Shown here piece after piece: positions 23,078 through 35,247 of a DNA stretch of 64,000 nucleotides. The DNA lies in NCBI GenBank assembly GCA_009801085.1, contig VNWV01000002.1, forward strand, positions 3,534,001-3,598,000, read 5' to 3'. The translations under genes were made by a program, and so were the position numbers. Every line of letters begins with the position of its first letter. The first letter of the stretch is position 1. Below the pieces are notes generated by a model. That model did no database searches and was not told the origin of the DNA. It saw only the letters and a program-made list of their open reading frames with translations. The DNA comes from Lasiodiplodia sp. COLG20 (taxonomy: Eukaryota; Ascomycota; Dothideomycetes; Botryosphaeriales; Botryosphaeriaceae).

Positions 23078-24511
23078 TTAGAAATCGATATCGATACCCA
23101 TGAGATGACTACTTGGAGATCAGCTAATGCATGTCTTGATATGTGGAGCCAATACTCACCTTTCGTACAGACGCATGAATTTGGCAACGAAGGCCTCGAG
23201 ATGGAAGATAACTTTCTGTCATGGATGTCAGCATGCGAACTATTTTCTCTGTCCGATGGAGACTCACGCTGCCCATCTTTATTCTGTGCTCGTAGAATGC
23301 ACTCCACTTCACAATGTCGGCTCGCAGCTCGTCGTCGCAAAGAGGGATCAGCTTCCATGTGAGTGTCTGCCATAATGGATCAGTTTAGCCTAGATCAAAA
23401 CGAGTATATGGAGGAATGCTGTCCGTTCGTACCTTGATGATTGTGGTCGGCGGGATGCAATGGGTCAGCAAGTCATATAGCTTCGCGCGAACTTGCATAA
23501 TACGAGCAGGTGAGCGCTCCTCGACCATCTCCTTTGCGATCTGAGCAATGAGCGCCTCCCAGTCTGGCGGGGGGATAGGAGTGTTTTCCGTAACATTCTC
23601 ACTGCCAGCCTGTCAGTAATCCAAAGTCTTCGACCTTCTCTCTTTCTCTTTGGTTCAAGGAGTAGCACTTACTTTTGCGCATGGACCGCTTCGAACATCA
23701 GCAATGCCTTCCTCAGATTCCTCCCGCACTCTCTCGCAATCTTCTTGTTCAACTCCTCATTCTCCTTCCACCCCTCCTTCTTCCCCGCCACCTTCAACGC
23801 CTCCACAATGTCATCCTCCGTGGGCGCTGCCACCCTCACGAGCAGCGTCCTACTCCTGATAGGCGCGATGATGTTGCTCGTGCTCTCCGCCAACAAGATC
23901 AACCTCAGATTCGGGCTGTACTTCTCCATCGTCCTCCTCAGCGCGGCCTGCGCATCCCTTGTCAAGTGGTCCGCCTCATTGACGACGACGACCTTGAACC
24001 GCTGCTTCGCCGCCAGGTCCACCTGCTGTGTCTGCGCGACCTCCTTGAGCAGGTCCTGCACGACGACGCGGTCGTACGTGCCCACGTCTGACGGCGTGAT
24101 TTCGAGGTGGTAGTTGGACGCGACGATGTTGAACTCAAGCTTGCGGTTCGACGACGTCTGGAACACTCGGCTGTCGATCTTGATCTTCTCTACGCCCGCG
24201 CCGTACAGCTCCTTCAGCGTCGCGACGATACGCGTCTTCTTGCCTGCGCCGGACGGCCCGTATACGAGTAGGTGAGGAAAGTCGCCACTTTGTGCCTATT
24301 TGTGGTGGTAAGGCGCAATTGCGCACGTGAGTCAGCGAGTGCTACTACAAAATTGGGAGGCTTCTGTGGAGACATGGGGACGGTGCAGATGTGCGATAAT
24401 GCTATCTTTCGGCGGGGGCCTTACAAGGGCGCGGAGACGGTCGGAGAGCTCGTGGTGATAGGTAAGCGCGTCGAGTGACCGCGGTCGGTGCTTGTCTACG
24501 AGCAATGCCAT
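23078..24511 (-). CDS. RFC5: Replication factor C subunit 5 (Rfc5/human RFC3 type), six exons, 355 aa
   Basis: Exons run 24511-24425, 24295-23673, 23601-23433, 23366-23268, 23215-23160 and 23111-23078, every junction in phase. The start MALLVDKHRPRSLDALTYHH and the end LMGIDIDF are typical of this subunit, and 355 residues equals the yeast and human length. Walker A is GPSGAGKKT in exon 2; Walker B is VVVVNEADHL, with NEAD in place of the DEAD seen in many AAA+ proteins, as is normal for this subunit. Clamp-loader subunits share an SRC arginine-finger motif; here it reads SRT (API-RSRT-LLV). RFC loads PCNA at primer-template junctions, and Rfc5 also serves in the alternative loaders Rad24, Elg1 and Ctf18. 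Confidence 0.93.
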
Positions 24512-25225
24512 GGCACGGACGTCGTTTGGGTTGCCGCTGTGTGGTGATTTGTGGTGTAGTTGGGCGTGCGATGATGATGGAAAGAACGTGCGTGCAGGCG
24601 CGCTTCGGGCGACGCGTCGCGCGTGCCACTTTACGCGGCTGGCCTATGAGATCACATGCCGCCCCGCCAACTGTCACAGCTTTGTATGAGCAAGCGCGCA
24701 TGGAAGCATTTCACATTTGTCGTCACTCGGTATGTACAAGGATTATCTTTCCAAATTTCCCTTGGACTATCCTATCCTATCCTACCGCCCATTTGCAGAT
24801 ACCACCCGTGCAGAAGCTATGCATAATAATAATCAATGGCCTTTCAGCCTAACAGGGATATAATACAAGAACGGCATGGAAGCCGTGGGGAGTGTGCGGC
24901 AGGCTTCCGTGAGGAAAATGCAACATTGCCTCCAGATTTGGTGATCCGTTCAACGGTGAGTAAAAACAGGAGGTATGGCCATTCGTCATGACAAGACGTC
25001 TCAAAAAATATCATCTTCTCCTCCCCCATCCATCTTGCTTTTCGTCGCTTCTTTGAATAACGTGAAGTCGTATGTCGAATGTCAGGGCCAAATGTTCAAA
25101 TGCGCCACTTGCGAAGAATAAGCGAGGGCGCAGCATTATGAGTATGAGCGTGGTGAAGAAAGGGAACAGAAAAAGGAACAAGAACACAATTAACGACTTC
25201 CTGTCGATGAATCGAAGCGAACATT
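24512..25225. other. Intergenic stretch between RFC5 start and STE11 stop
   Basis: 714 bp on the upstream side of RFC5 and the downstream side of STE11, both minus-strand genes. It should hold the RFC5 promoter. A short CTATC repeat occurs near 24770-24782. No gene. Confidence 0.5.
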
Positions 25226-28200
25226 TTACGCCTTGACCACGCAGAATTCGCTTTCCAGCAACTCGTCGGCGCTCGGGCGCTTCTCGTGCTCAATCTCGAA
25301 CGTGCGACTGAGGAAGAACTTGAGGTCGTCGCTGGTATTGTCGGGAATCGTTGGGCTTGCGTTGCCTCCTGCAGCTCCGATGCGGAAAATTGCCTGGAGC
25401 TGTGAACAATCGGCATGGGGATGGACACCCGTCAACATCTCGACAATCAGGCAGCCAAGCGACCAGATGTCAGCCTTGCGTGTGTATGCTGTCTGTTTGA
25501 CGACCTCAGGCGCCATCCAGAAGACGGAGCCCTGTAGCGACACGCGGTTGGCTCCCTTCTTGCCGGCCGAGGGAGAAAGCAGAGTGGAGGCTTCAACTCG
25601 CTTGCTGATTCCGAAATCGGAGATCTTGACTCGACCTTTATTGTCGACGAGGATGTTGGCGCCCTTGATGTCGCGATGGATGATATCCTTGCTGTGCAGG
25701 TATGCGAGACCAGTCAAAATCTGGCGCACGAAGTTTGCAACAAGTGGCTCCAGGAGAGGGCCGTAGTTGACCAGCATCGTGGCAACCGAGCCACCTGGGA
25801 CGTACTCGAGGAAAATGTTGAGGTGCGTTTCATCGCTGTTAGAGCCGAGGTACTGCACGATGTTAGGGTGCTTCAGCTCGCGCAGCAGGCCGATCTCGCG
25901 CTTCAGCGCATCAAGCATGTTCGCCTTCTTGGGGTCAACAGTGCCGCCGGTTGGCAGCGCCACTTGCTTCACGGCCATCAGCTCACCCGTCACAGCGTGC
26001 AATGCGAGATACACGCTGCCGAAAGAACCTTGACCAATCAGGGCGCCCTTCATGTACTTGACGTTCTCCCACGAGTCAGTCTCGAGGTATTCCTCAAGCT
26101 CTTCGTCGTACTCCTCGCCGTCTTCGGCCAGAGCCGAGCTCAAGCGCTTGTTGAACGAGTCGCCGGCTTCTGTACCCTGGCTACTGCCGGCGAAGCTGCT
26201 GCCGCCATCGTCGAAGTAGCTGTGTAGCGTCGTATGGCCCTCCGGATCGGTGACAGCCACGGTTTCAGATCCACTGTCCCCGCCGAACGAGACGTAGGAT
26301 TTGCGAATTGACGAACCATCGGTGGGGGATTCTTCTTCCAGCGGCTCGAGGACGGATGACGTTATCGAATCGCGGTACGCCGTCTGACCCAGAGACGGCA
26401 GGCCTAGTCGCATTACCGAGAGTGGTCGTAAGGGCTTGGCTTGGCCACCATTGTTGTTAAGCCACTGGTCAGCAATAGAGGGAAGTGGTGGAGCATCCTT
26501 CAAACTTGAGGCAACACTGAAGTTGCTTAGTGTGCTGAGACGGCTGGCGGCTCGACTCAGCCGGCGAGACCGTCTGACAGACATGCGGATAGTCTTGTCC
26601 ATTTCCTCCTTTTCGACATCTGGGAAGTACGAGGCCAGATCGGACGTGATCAAGTTGCTCGGAGGGCGGCCGCCGTAGAACTGCTTCATCGGCCTGTCCG
26701 GAGTCCTGCTGGATGAACGACCGCTGTCCGAGCGTTCCAGATCCTTGGCAGTCGAGTTGATGTGTCGCTCGCGTTCTTTCTGCGATGCCGGAGAAAGCGG
26801 ATAACTTACTGCAGCCAGGGACTCGCCCGTAAGCTTTTCAATCTTGAGCTGGCCTCGAGCCGTAGTAGGTAATATTGTGGGGTTTAGCTGACTGTGTTGT
26901 TGTGCGGCAATGCTGGCGGCGGCCTTAAGTTGGTCATCCTCGGGTTCACCGGCGTGGACCTTGCGAAGAATGAGGCGGTTCCGCTCCATCCTTGACCGAT
27001 CGTTGCACACGCGAATCAGCTCGACGTCGCTAAGCTTACGGCAGAGGGCTGGGTTAGGTTCAGTGCCGTCGAGCACGTAGAAACAGTAGTTCTTGACATG
27101 GGCTTCGTTGAGCGCGCCCTTCCTCAGCACCTGCAGCATGATGTCTTCGGCCGACCTGCATCCTTTAATATCAATGACGGAGGACCTGCCGTTGTCATAG
27201 ATGACCCGAATCAAGGCTTTATCGGCGGGCAGAGCGCTGCTGTTGGTGGTCGAACCGTCCTGGCTGGGACTTGCGCGTATATGGTTAGCAAAACGGGCGG
27301 TTTGCGGCGTCTCAACGGGAGTGGTGGCGGACCTGGGACCGCGGCCTGAAGAAGAATTGGCGCTAAGAGGCTGGCCGAAGTACGAGTCGTCTTTCTTGAG
27401 CGAGTGCTTGGGGCTGTACATGTTGCCGGACGTCGGAGGGCGAAGACCACGGTTTTCTTGGTCGACGAGGGGCGATCCTGGACGCGACGGTTGTTTCCGA
27501 GCCGAATGGCCTGGGAGATAGCTCCAGTCAGCTCCACCGATTTGCCGTGACATCCTTTTGTCGGAGCGGGAAGTTAAGGGTGCACCTCTTGCTGAATGAA
27601 GGGGCCTGGGTGAGCCGGATGACGGAGGAGTGTAGCTTGCGCTGTCGAGGAGAGCCAGCGACTCCTGATCAGAAGGTTAGCCGCATACGGCATGCGATGT
27701 CCACGGGGCGGCGAGGCTCACCCTATTCGAGTTGCGCTTCGACTTGCGGTATTCTTTATTTCTGAAAAGCTTCGCCTGCGAGCCAATGCGAACGCGGTCG
27801 CCGATCTTCTTGATGCCCATCTCTTTCAACTGAGTTTGATCCATCTCCATCAGCACCTCGCCGTTGATGTTGTTCTCTATATTGGGGTCAGCAAGGGATG
27901 GTCCCGGTCCAACAGCAATTCCCACAAACCTTTGAAGAGCTGCACATATTGGGCGCAGTTTATGCTCTTCAGCCATTCCCCAACGCGTTCCTCATCCCAG
28001 TTCCTGTACGGTCTGGTCAGCCTTTGCACCAGATGTCGCCCGCATTCCATGTGCCATACTTTACTGAGCCTGGAGCATCGAAGGTCTCAGAGAACTCCGA
28101 CTCGGTCGGGCTGGCGAACCGTGTGCCGTTGTGGGCGGCGGCCGAGGCGTGCGGATGGCGGTGACTGGCGGAACTCGGGGGGTAGTGAGACGACGATGCT

Positions 28201-28256
28201 GGCGCCGAGTTGCCCATGGGAGCGACATACTGCGACTTGGACGCAAGCATGGCCAT
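25226..28256 (-). CDS. STE11: MAP kinase kinase kinase Ste11/SteC, four exons, 954 aa
   Basis: Exons run 28256-28060, 28003-27930, 27876-27722 and 27664-25226. The three 5' introns (56, 53 and 57 nt) interrupt the SAM domain, which spans about residues 66-135 once joined: VKNWDEERVGEWLKSINC, then the NGEVLMEMDQTQLKEMGI block. A Ras-association/RBD domain follows at about 290-380 (ALIRVIYDNGRSSVIDIKG). The kinase domain spans 674-954, with GQGSFGSVY, catalytic Lys in MAVKQ, HRDIKGAN, SDFG and GSVFWMAPEV. The SAM-RA-kinase order is that of Ste11, which relays pheromone, osmotic and invasive-growth signals to Ste7/Pbs2-class kinases through Ste50. Ser-rich linkers between domains are likely regulatory phosphorylation sites. 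Confidence 0.95.
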
Positions 28257-30362
28257 AGTGGTGGTGTGGTCCCTTGATTGCGGGAGACCGGCGGGGTGGA
28301 TTATAGGGTAGGTAGGCTCGAGGAGAGGTCGTAAGTGCTATTTCCTCCTAATTAAACAGCGTCATAAGAGCATGGCGGTCGCGGCGGTCGATCTTATTGT
28401 TCGCTGATAATGGGAGGGACGGCCCAGGAGCAGCGCTCACAAAGGCGACGCGGGCAGCGATGCGGTCGGAACAGGAGCTGCGGCGCAGCAGGTGAGTGTG
28501 AGGGTGCACGCGGTAGTTGAGCGGTGCGGTGTGCCCGAGGACGGTCGTCGGGAGCCGGAGTCGGGCTTGAGGTCTGTGAGCACGCAAGGCGGAGGCTCGC
28601 ACAAGGATCGCGGACCGGCGCGATTCAGAAAAGGATGCGAGAGGGTGCGTGGAGGTTGCGTTGCGGGATGCGCAGCGGATTTTAGAAGTGAGACAGGGAG
28701 ATGCTGGGCGTTTCGCGGTGGGCACAGGCGGGCACCCCGAACACGCAGCAACGGACAAAGGGTCGAGAGAGAGAGGCAACGCCCACGACACAAGAGGCCG
28801 CAGGACAGAGCGGCAGCTTTGTTTCTCAACGTCCAGACAGCTGAGAAGTCCGGTAGCCAGGCGCGGCGCGCTGCGATTCGTGGGCCCTGCAAAGCTGAAA
28901 CACCCGCTGAGGCAGGCTACGTAGTAAGATTAGCGCAGCGACCGTGCGCCGCTCGTACGCGCCCGCCGCTGGGCTCACGCAGGGCGACCGCAGCTCCGCA
29001 TCCCGGAAAATCACTGTGCGGCCACGAGCGGTGCGGTGCAGGGACATTCGACGATGTTGGCAAGAGAGCGGCGTCCAGCAGCCCAAGGATGCTCCGTGGG
29101 AGGAGAGGGGCGAGGTGACGATGCAAGGCGGTAGGCTACTGCTGTAGGAGTCCAACACACCGGTGGGCCGCGCCTCGGCGACCAGTCTCGGCAGCCTGTC
29201 GTTTCTGTGTTTCGACCGCCGTTTCCTCTTCATAAACAACTCAAATTTTCCGTTGCTCTGCGCCGCCGTTGGCGGCACGGGGGGCCAGTGACAGTGGCGC
29301 GCCAGCTTGAAACCCGCCCGGCATCAGCGTGCGCGTCCGTCAGCATCCGCTATCAACGAACCATGTTGTGACGTGCATGCTATATGTTATGCGTGCCAGA
29401 GCGGCCCAGCGACCCTGGCCGCGGCAACTTCTTAGAGACCCTGCGTTAACGCCGCTCCACCAGGCAACGGCGGGGAAGGGCTTAACCTCCGGAGTGGCAG
29501 TAGCACCTACACGTGCCCATGGAAACTTCTATGACGTGAGGAATGCGACGCTGCCACGGGCCAGCGCAACAAGTTTCGCGTGCCCGTTATCGAGCACAGC
29601 CGGTTCCTGCAGCGGGCGATCTGGCCAACCCGGGGAAGGATACCGACTTCTATTTATTAACGGCGCTCCGCCTGAGGTCGGACTAGTGCCACAAGCGGCG
29701 AGGGCGCGCGGTTCCCGGGTCTCTTGGAGCGTCCGGCAGCATGGGCGAGAATGACGATGCGCATGCTCACGGGTGGCGGCGCGTGCCTGGTCAGGTCTTG
29801 GACGGGCAAGCGAGGCCGTTCCGACTGCTGATTTGCGGGCGGCGACGGGGTAACGGGGCCGGGCGTGGCTGCTCTCCCGTGTGCTCTGGGGATGACGCAC
29901 GCGGCCGACTTGATTCTGCGATGCATATCTCTGGAGTGGCAGGCTGGCTGGTGGAGAATGAGCCTTCCATGTTTCGAGAGTCGTCCTGCCCTATTTCTTG
30001 ACAACTAACCCAACACGCCTGCGCTGCTGCCCTACGTCTGAATACCATCCAACACACCAGCCTGACCGGTCGGCCATCAGAAAGCAGCCTGACGAACCCG
30101 GCAAACGCAATTGTGACCGTTGCGTCGGGCGCAAGGCTGAGGAGCCAGCACACTACATCTGCCAGATCACCCCATCCCGACGCACCTCTCCTCCCATCAC
30201 CCAGTTTCCCGTTCAGCCTCGCCGTGCATGCACTTCATGCGAGCGATGTGATGTGACGCCTGTCGTCAACCACACCAGCCACGACTCCGTGCCGCATCTG
30301 GCGATTACTCCTGCACGACAAGCGACATAAGCAGCCCACCACCGGCGCGGGAACGGTCCGCC
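28257..30362. other. Long divergent promoter region between STE11 and the DUF7514-like gene
   Basis: A 2.1-kb GC-rich region between divergent start codons. Long open frames occur on both strands (for example 28492-29118 plus) but are Arg-rich, without domains, and overlap each other. A large promoter with upstream leader sequence is more likely than a gene. Confidence 0.5.
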
Positions 30363-32390
30363 ATGGCCTACGATTACCGCAACCCCGACGCGCCTCACGA
30401 AGCTTACCTTGAGCCTTCAGACCATCTGCCATCCACTGCATCCTACCCGGCCCCTCCACGCCGACGCACCTCGCGTTCGTCGTCGGCGGACGGCTCTCAG
30501 AGCTCGCAGCAGGGCCAGCCCGTATACGAGGCTGTCAACAGCGCCTTCGACAAGTCGAGTGCCGCGAGCCAGCTTGATCCCGATCTGGTCGCCCAGATAA
30601 CGGAAGAAGTGAGGAAGCAAGTCCTGGATACGCTAAAGTCGTCGGGCCAGCTTCCCTCGCAGAGCAAGCCGCAGGCGAAGGACGAGTCTGCGACCGCGTC
30701 CTACCCACCGCGCGTATACACGCCGCCGTCTCCGACCAGGCACGACAGCATCCACTCGACCGACAGCTCCAATTCGCCTGAGCCACCTGTCCAAGACCCT
30801 TACTTTAAGTCTGATGCTAGAGAGCGGGACGGTCCCCTACCGAAATTCGGTGGTACCCGTACGACGTCATCGGTTACGTCGGACCACGGTTCGCAGTACG
30901 GTGCCGCGTCGCAGCACGGCAACACCAGCGCTAATGCCCAATACCCGCCGCGGCCCCCGGTCCAGCGACACTTCACGGACGTCGAGGAGACGGCCATCGA
31001 GAAGACATGGCGCCCGCTGTTCGATGCAGATGGACAGCCCACCCCGAGGTTGAGCCAGTTCTTACGGGGCCTTGCTCTCCACTTGGTACGCGCCAACACG
31101 GACGTCGACTCGTGTTGTTACTGACACGCCTCGTGATAGATGCAGGATTACGAGCCAAAGGGGACCTTAGTTGTCACACCAGCGAAGATGCGCAAGTTCT
31201 ACGAGGAAACTCGGACCCAGGATGAGATCTATCCCTGGAGCAGTGAGTCCGATGATCTGCATTTGAGGAAACCCAAACTGACCCGATCAGCGATCTTTGG
31301 AACGCTGTCCAATGCGGCAATTTCGAAGATGTACAGGGATCTGCGTTGCCTCCACCACTTGGTCCAGGAGAAGGCCGACGAGGTCCCCAACACTCCAGCA
31401 TTGACGCCCTTAGGCTTTGATACCTGGATGACGTTTATGATTCAGGGACACCCTGAGATCGAATTTGCACGTCTGGCCAAGGCTGTCATGCACATGCCCA
31501 TCAGCAATGCCGATGACATCAAAGAGCGTTTCCCTAAGGAGCTTCCCCGACGCCTGTTCCCGAAGTTCGAAAATCTGCCTGCGCGCCAGCGGTGCGCTGC
31601 AGCCATCTGTTCCAGCGGGAAGATCACCATCCGGACTCCCACGTTCCCTCCTCCGCCCCCGACACAACCTCCGATGCAACCCCCTCCCTCGTCTTACCCG
31701 TCTTATCCGGCAGATACCAGGGAGACAGTGGCTGCATCGGACTCCGACAACGAGCCTGTTTCAATCCCTATCGAGCGCGAGCGCAAGCCGTACATTGCAC
31801 GTGAGGGTACTGGCAAACTCTACGATGACTTCCCCCCAAGAAGCCAGGCGACCAGCTCCGCTCCTGTAGGTGGGCTCACCAGCGAAAGCGCGCCTCCAGA
31901 CACTGGCGGACCATCGCGGGTTCCTCGCACATACTCGAATACCTCCTCAAGCGCGAGCGGCACGAACGGCATCTATCGGACAAGCAGTCACTCAGAATAT
32001 CCACCAAGTACGACGCAGGCCAGACAATACCGCACTGGCTCCCGCATGAACGGTTCAAGACGGCGCAGTCCATCGTTCAGTACTCCCAGGAGCGACGGTT
32101 ACGGCACTCGCTCGGAACCAGGCAATGTTGGTGAGATTCCTGCATCGTATTATACGAGCAACATATATAGCGACCCGGGCGACGACGACAACGGAGCGCC
32201 ACGCTCTGCGTCTCGAGCGCAATTCGACATGAATTGCCAGCGCAACAACTACACGCCCAGCTCTCAGACAAGGCACAACAGCTTGTACGACGAAGGTGAT
32301 TATTATCGAAGAGCCAGTGCAGCATCTGCCGCAGCTTATAGTTCCGGCGCATATGGTGGTTACCCCCCGCCGCCGCCAAGGTACACATGA
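30363..32390 (+). CDS. DUF7514-like conserved fungal protein, three exons, 641 aa
   Basis: Exons 30363-31085, 31140-31242 and 31291-32390. A Ser/Pro-rich N-terminus (1-215) precedes a conserved domain at about residues 219-400: WRPLFDADGQPTPRLSQFLRGLAL, then after the first splice MQDYEPKGTLVVTPAKMRKF, then after the second PWSTIFGTLSN and LPLGFDTWMT-like text ending in LPRRLFPKFENLPARQRC. I believe this is the domain called DUF7514, widespread in ascomycetes and of unknown function. The C-terminal 240 residues are disordered (Ser/Tyr/Arg-rich). The second intron is only 48 nt, in frame and free of stops, so a 657-aa form by retention is possible. Confidence 0.75.
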
Positions 32391-33395
32391 TAGCACTGTG
32401 GCTTCTTGTCAGTCGGTCAACCGTGCCCCTCGCTCGCTTGCACATTTCGAGAATGGCGAGCTGGATCTCGTCGGCCGTCCATCACCTTAGATCCGCTTTA
32501 CTCTACATTCTATCAGCGATGCACCTTTAGTTATAAAACGCATACAAACCACATATACCCGCTCCCAAATCCTTAGGTCCTCTTCCTCAGTATCTTCGAT
32601 CTTTGGTTTTGGAACGACGACACTACTAAGCAGATTGCACTTGGCCTCGGAGCACGGCCCTTCTCTTATGCTTTTTGCATTTTTAACTTTCATGAGGTTA
32701 CGACGGAACGGCCCCTGAATTCTTGATTATTCTCGAACGGTAAACCCTTTGGACGGACACGAACTTTTTTGGTCAGATCATCTACCTTGGTCGATGACTC
32801 ACATACCAGCAAAACTTTTGGTCGGATTGAACGGGGAAAGAATAGGAAATTCCTCTGTTTTCATTCGGCGCTTTTCTTTTTCTGTCGTTTTCTACTTATT
32901 CTTTGGTACACCTCTTCTTCAACTGCCAGATTGATGAAACAAGTTGGCTGTGGGTCCCTGGAGTCTCAAGGATGGGCGAACGTAGGAAGAAGTTGGAACA
33001 GTCTTCTCCTGTGTACTATAGAGAGTGCGTGAAGACATGCAAGGAAATATCTCACGGTTAAGATACAAAAAACTTCCTTTGTTTCTTCAGGAGACCTATG
33101 ATTCGATTTCCTACGTATCGTCTCGCAACGTCAATAAGCCTGGCCACGAAGGATACGATTCGTTTCGTTCTCCAGCGCATTTCAATCTGGTTGCTGGTTT
33201 CAAAGGTGACTTCGCCGTCCTAACATGCTAAGAGAGTCATATCTCATAGACAACAGCACCACCCTCAGACATGCATATACAGTCCCTACTCAACACCGAC
33301 ACTCCAAACTCCACCCCGCAGTCTCTCGACACCGAAACCTCTCTTTCAGGTTTCCACTTTTTCCCTTTTATATCAGGAGCCTTTTTCTTCGGGGT
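32391..33395. other. Convergent intergenic stretch, 1.0 kb
   Basis: Between the stop codons of the DUF7514-like gene and the alcohol dehydrogenase. T-rich, with no supported gene; probably two 3' untranslated regions. Confidence 0.5.
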
Positions 33396-35247
33396 TTAGG
33401 ATAAATCCAACACCACCCTGCCTCGCAACTTCCCCTCTTCCATCTCTTGAAAGACGTCGGCCAGCTTGTCCATCTTCTCCAGCCTGAAATGGGTCTTGAC
33501 GATGCCCCTCCGCGCGAAGTCCATGGTCTCGATGGCCTCGCGGCGGTCGCCGACGGCGACGCCGACGATGCGGAGGGCTTTGGCGACCATGAACTGCGGC
33601 ACGACGCCGGCGATGGGCACGGGCTCGCCCTCGGGGATGCCGACGCAGACGAGGGTGCCGCCGATGCGCAGCATGTCGGCGGCCTGGGCGTAGGCGGCGT
33701 TGGCGGCGGCGACGACGACGACGGCCGTGGCGCCCAGCCCGCCCGTCAGCTCCTTGACCTTGTCCGGCAGCTCCTTGCCGAGCGACACAGGCAGGAAGTG
33801 CTCCGCGCCCGACGAGAGGACCAGGTCTTCTTTGCCGTCCGAGTCGATGCCGATGACGCGGTAGCCCATGCCCCGCGCGCCCAGTTGGACGGCGATGTGG
33901 CCGAGGCCGCCGCCGGCGCCTGTGGGTGGGTGGGGTTAGCTTGGTGGTGAGTTATAGGCGAGGGATGGGTCCCTCGTTGCTCTGTTGTTGGTTGCTTTTT
34001 GCGGAATTTACGGAGGTTTGGGGCAGATTGGATCCAGATTTGCGGTGTTTGATGCATGAGACAGGCGGGGTTTGAAGTTGACTGCGGCTGCAGAAAGCAG
34101 GAGAAAACTTACCAACTAGGACCACCCAGTCGCCGCTCTGAGCGTTGGCCTTGCGGAGAGCCGAATATGTCGTCACACCGGCGCAGAGCATGGGAGCCGC
34201 TTCTGCACTGTCAAGTCCATCTGGAATCTGATGGAGGTCATGAGCATGAGCAAGGACAAGCACAGAGATAAAGAAAACTTACTGGGGTGACGTAGTTTGC
34301 AGGAGCCAGGACGTATTGCTGTTACTGTCAGATGGCACGATTCCTGGAGGACACGAGCTGAAAGACCAACCTGGAAGGTACCGGGGGTATAGTAGCCGCT
34401 AACTTTCTGGTCACACAGTCAGCATGTATTTCTCCATTCGGAGACGAACGAACCTGGTTCATGCACTGGCCATCCATACCAGCAAGACACGCAACTGCGG
34501 AGAATATCAGAACAAGCCTCAGACAAGCAAAAACGATCCGTCACACACCGCAGGATCCACAGATTCCGCTGACCCACTTGATACCCACGCGATCTCCAAT
34601 CTGCAAGTTGCTTAGCTCAGTGGCTGCTTTGTCGACATAGCGCTTACCTTGACGGCGGCCGCATCCGCGCCTGGGCCCATCTTTACGATCTTCCCGACGC
34701 CTGCGCGGGTCAATACGGTCCAATCTGATAGGCCGATAAGGTCGGATTACCTTCATGACCGCCAACCTGGCCCGCTTGAGTGGGGAATGGAAGCTGAACC
34801 CAGCTGCAGAAAGCAGGGATGTCAGAGACGCAGGCTGATGGAGTTGTTGACGTGGGAGGCTGACCTGTTCATCATGATGCCGAAATCTGAATGGCAGACG
34901 CCAGAGTGTGACCTATACGGATGATGAGTAAGACGAGGGGATGGGTGATAAATATGCGGGGTCATTGCGCACAAGTTGATCAGAACCTCGCCGGGGCCGG
35001 GCTCTGGCGTGTCGAGTTCGACAACTTTGGTGGAGACGGTGCCCGGCTTGTCATAGATGACAGCCTTGTACTTGGCAGGGATTGTGGGAGCAGCCATGGT
35101 GCTGTTGTAGCGTCGTGGAGGCCTGGGTTGCGGACGTAATGCAAGGGATGTCAAGCAGCGCAGGGCGGAGCAGGGCAGAGCAGCTGGGCGGAAAATGGAG
35201 AAATGGGGAGCAGAGGAAGTGAGAGCATGGCGGCAGAAGCGTTCCAT
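33396..35247 (-). CDS. Zinc-dependent alcohol dehydrogenase (ADH1/ADH3 type), ten exons, 410 or 360 aa
   Basis: Exons run 35247-34973, 34912-34865, 34803-34751, 34700-34648, 34600-34549, 34494-34454, 34406-34371, 34318-34283, 34227-34113 and 33919-33396; all nine junctions keep phase. Catalytic zinc ligands are Cys in GVCHSD, His in GGHEG and Cys in MLCAGVT. The four structural-zinc Cys lie in CGSCVACLAGMDGQC. The nucleotide-binding motif is GAGGGLGH, and Asp in IGIDSD points to NAD rather than NADP. The enzyme interconverts ethanol and acetaldehyde or similar alcohols. A first ATG at 35247 adds 50 Arg/Ser/Ala-rich residues ahead of MAAPTIPAKYKAV; these look like a mitochondrial presequence, while starting at 35097 gives the standard cytosolic length. 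Confidence 0.93.

Noticed and set aside
28492..29118. 208-codon plus-strand frame in the STE11 upstream region
   Set aside because: Arg/Gly-rich, no domain, overlaps equally long frames on the other strand, and lies where a divergent promoter is needed.
34601..34625. TTAGCTCAGTGG resembling a tRNA A box
   Set aside because: It lies in an ADH intron, with no T-arm or acceptor-stem pairing downstream.
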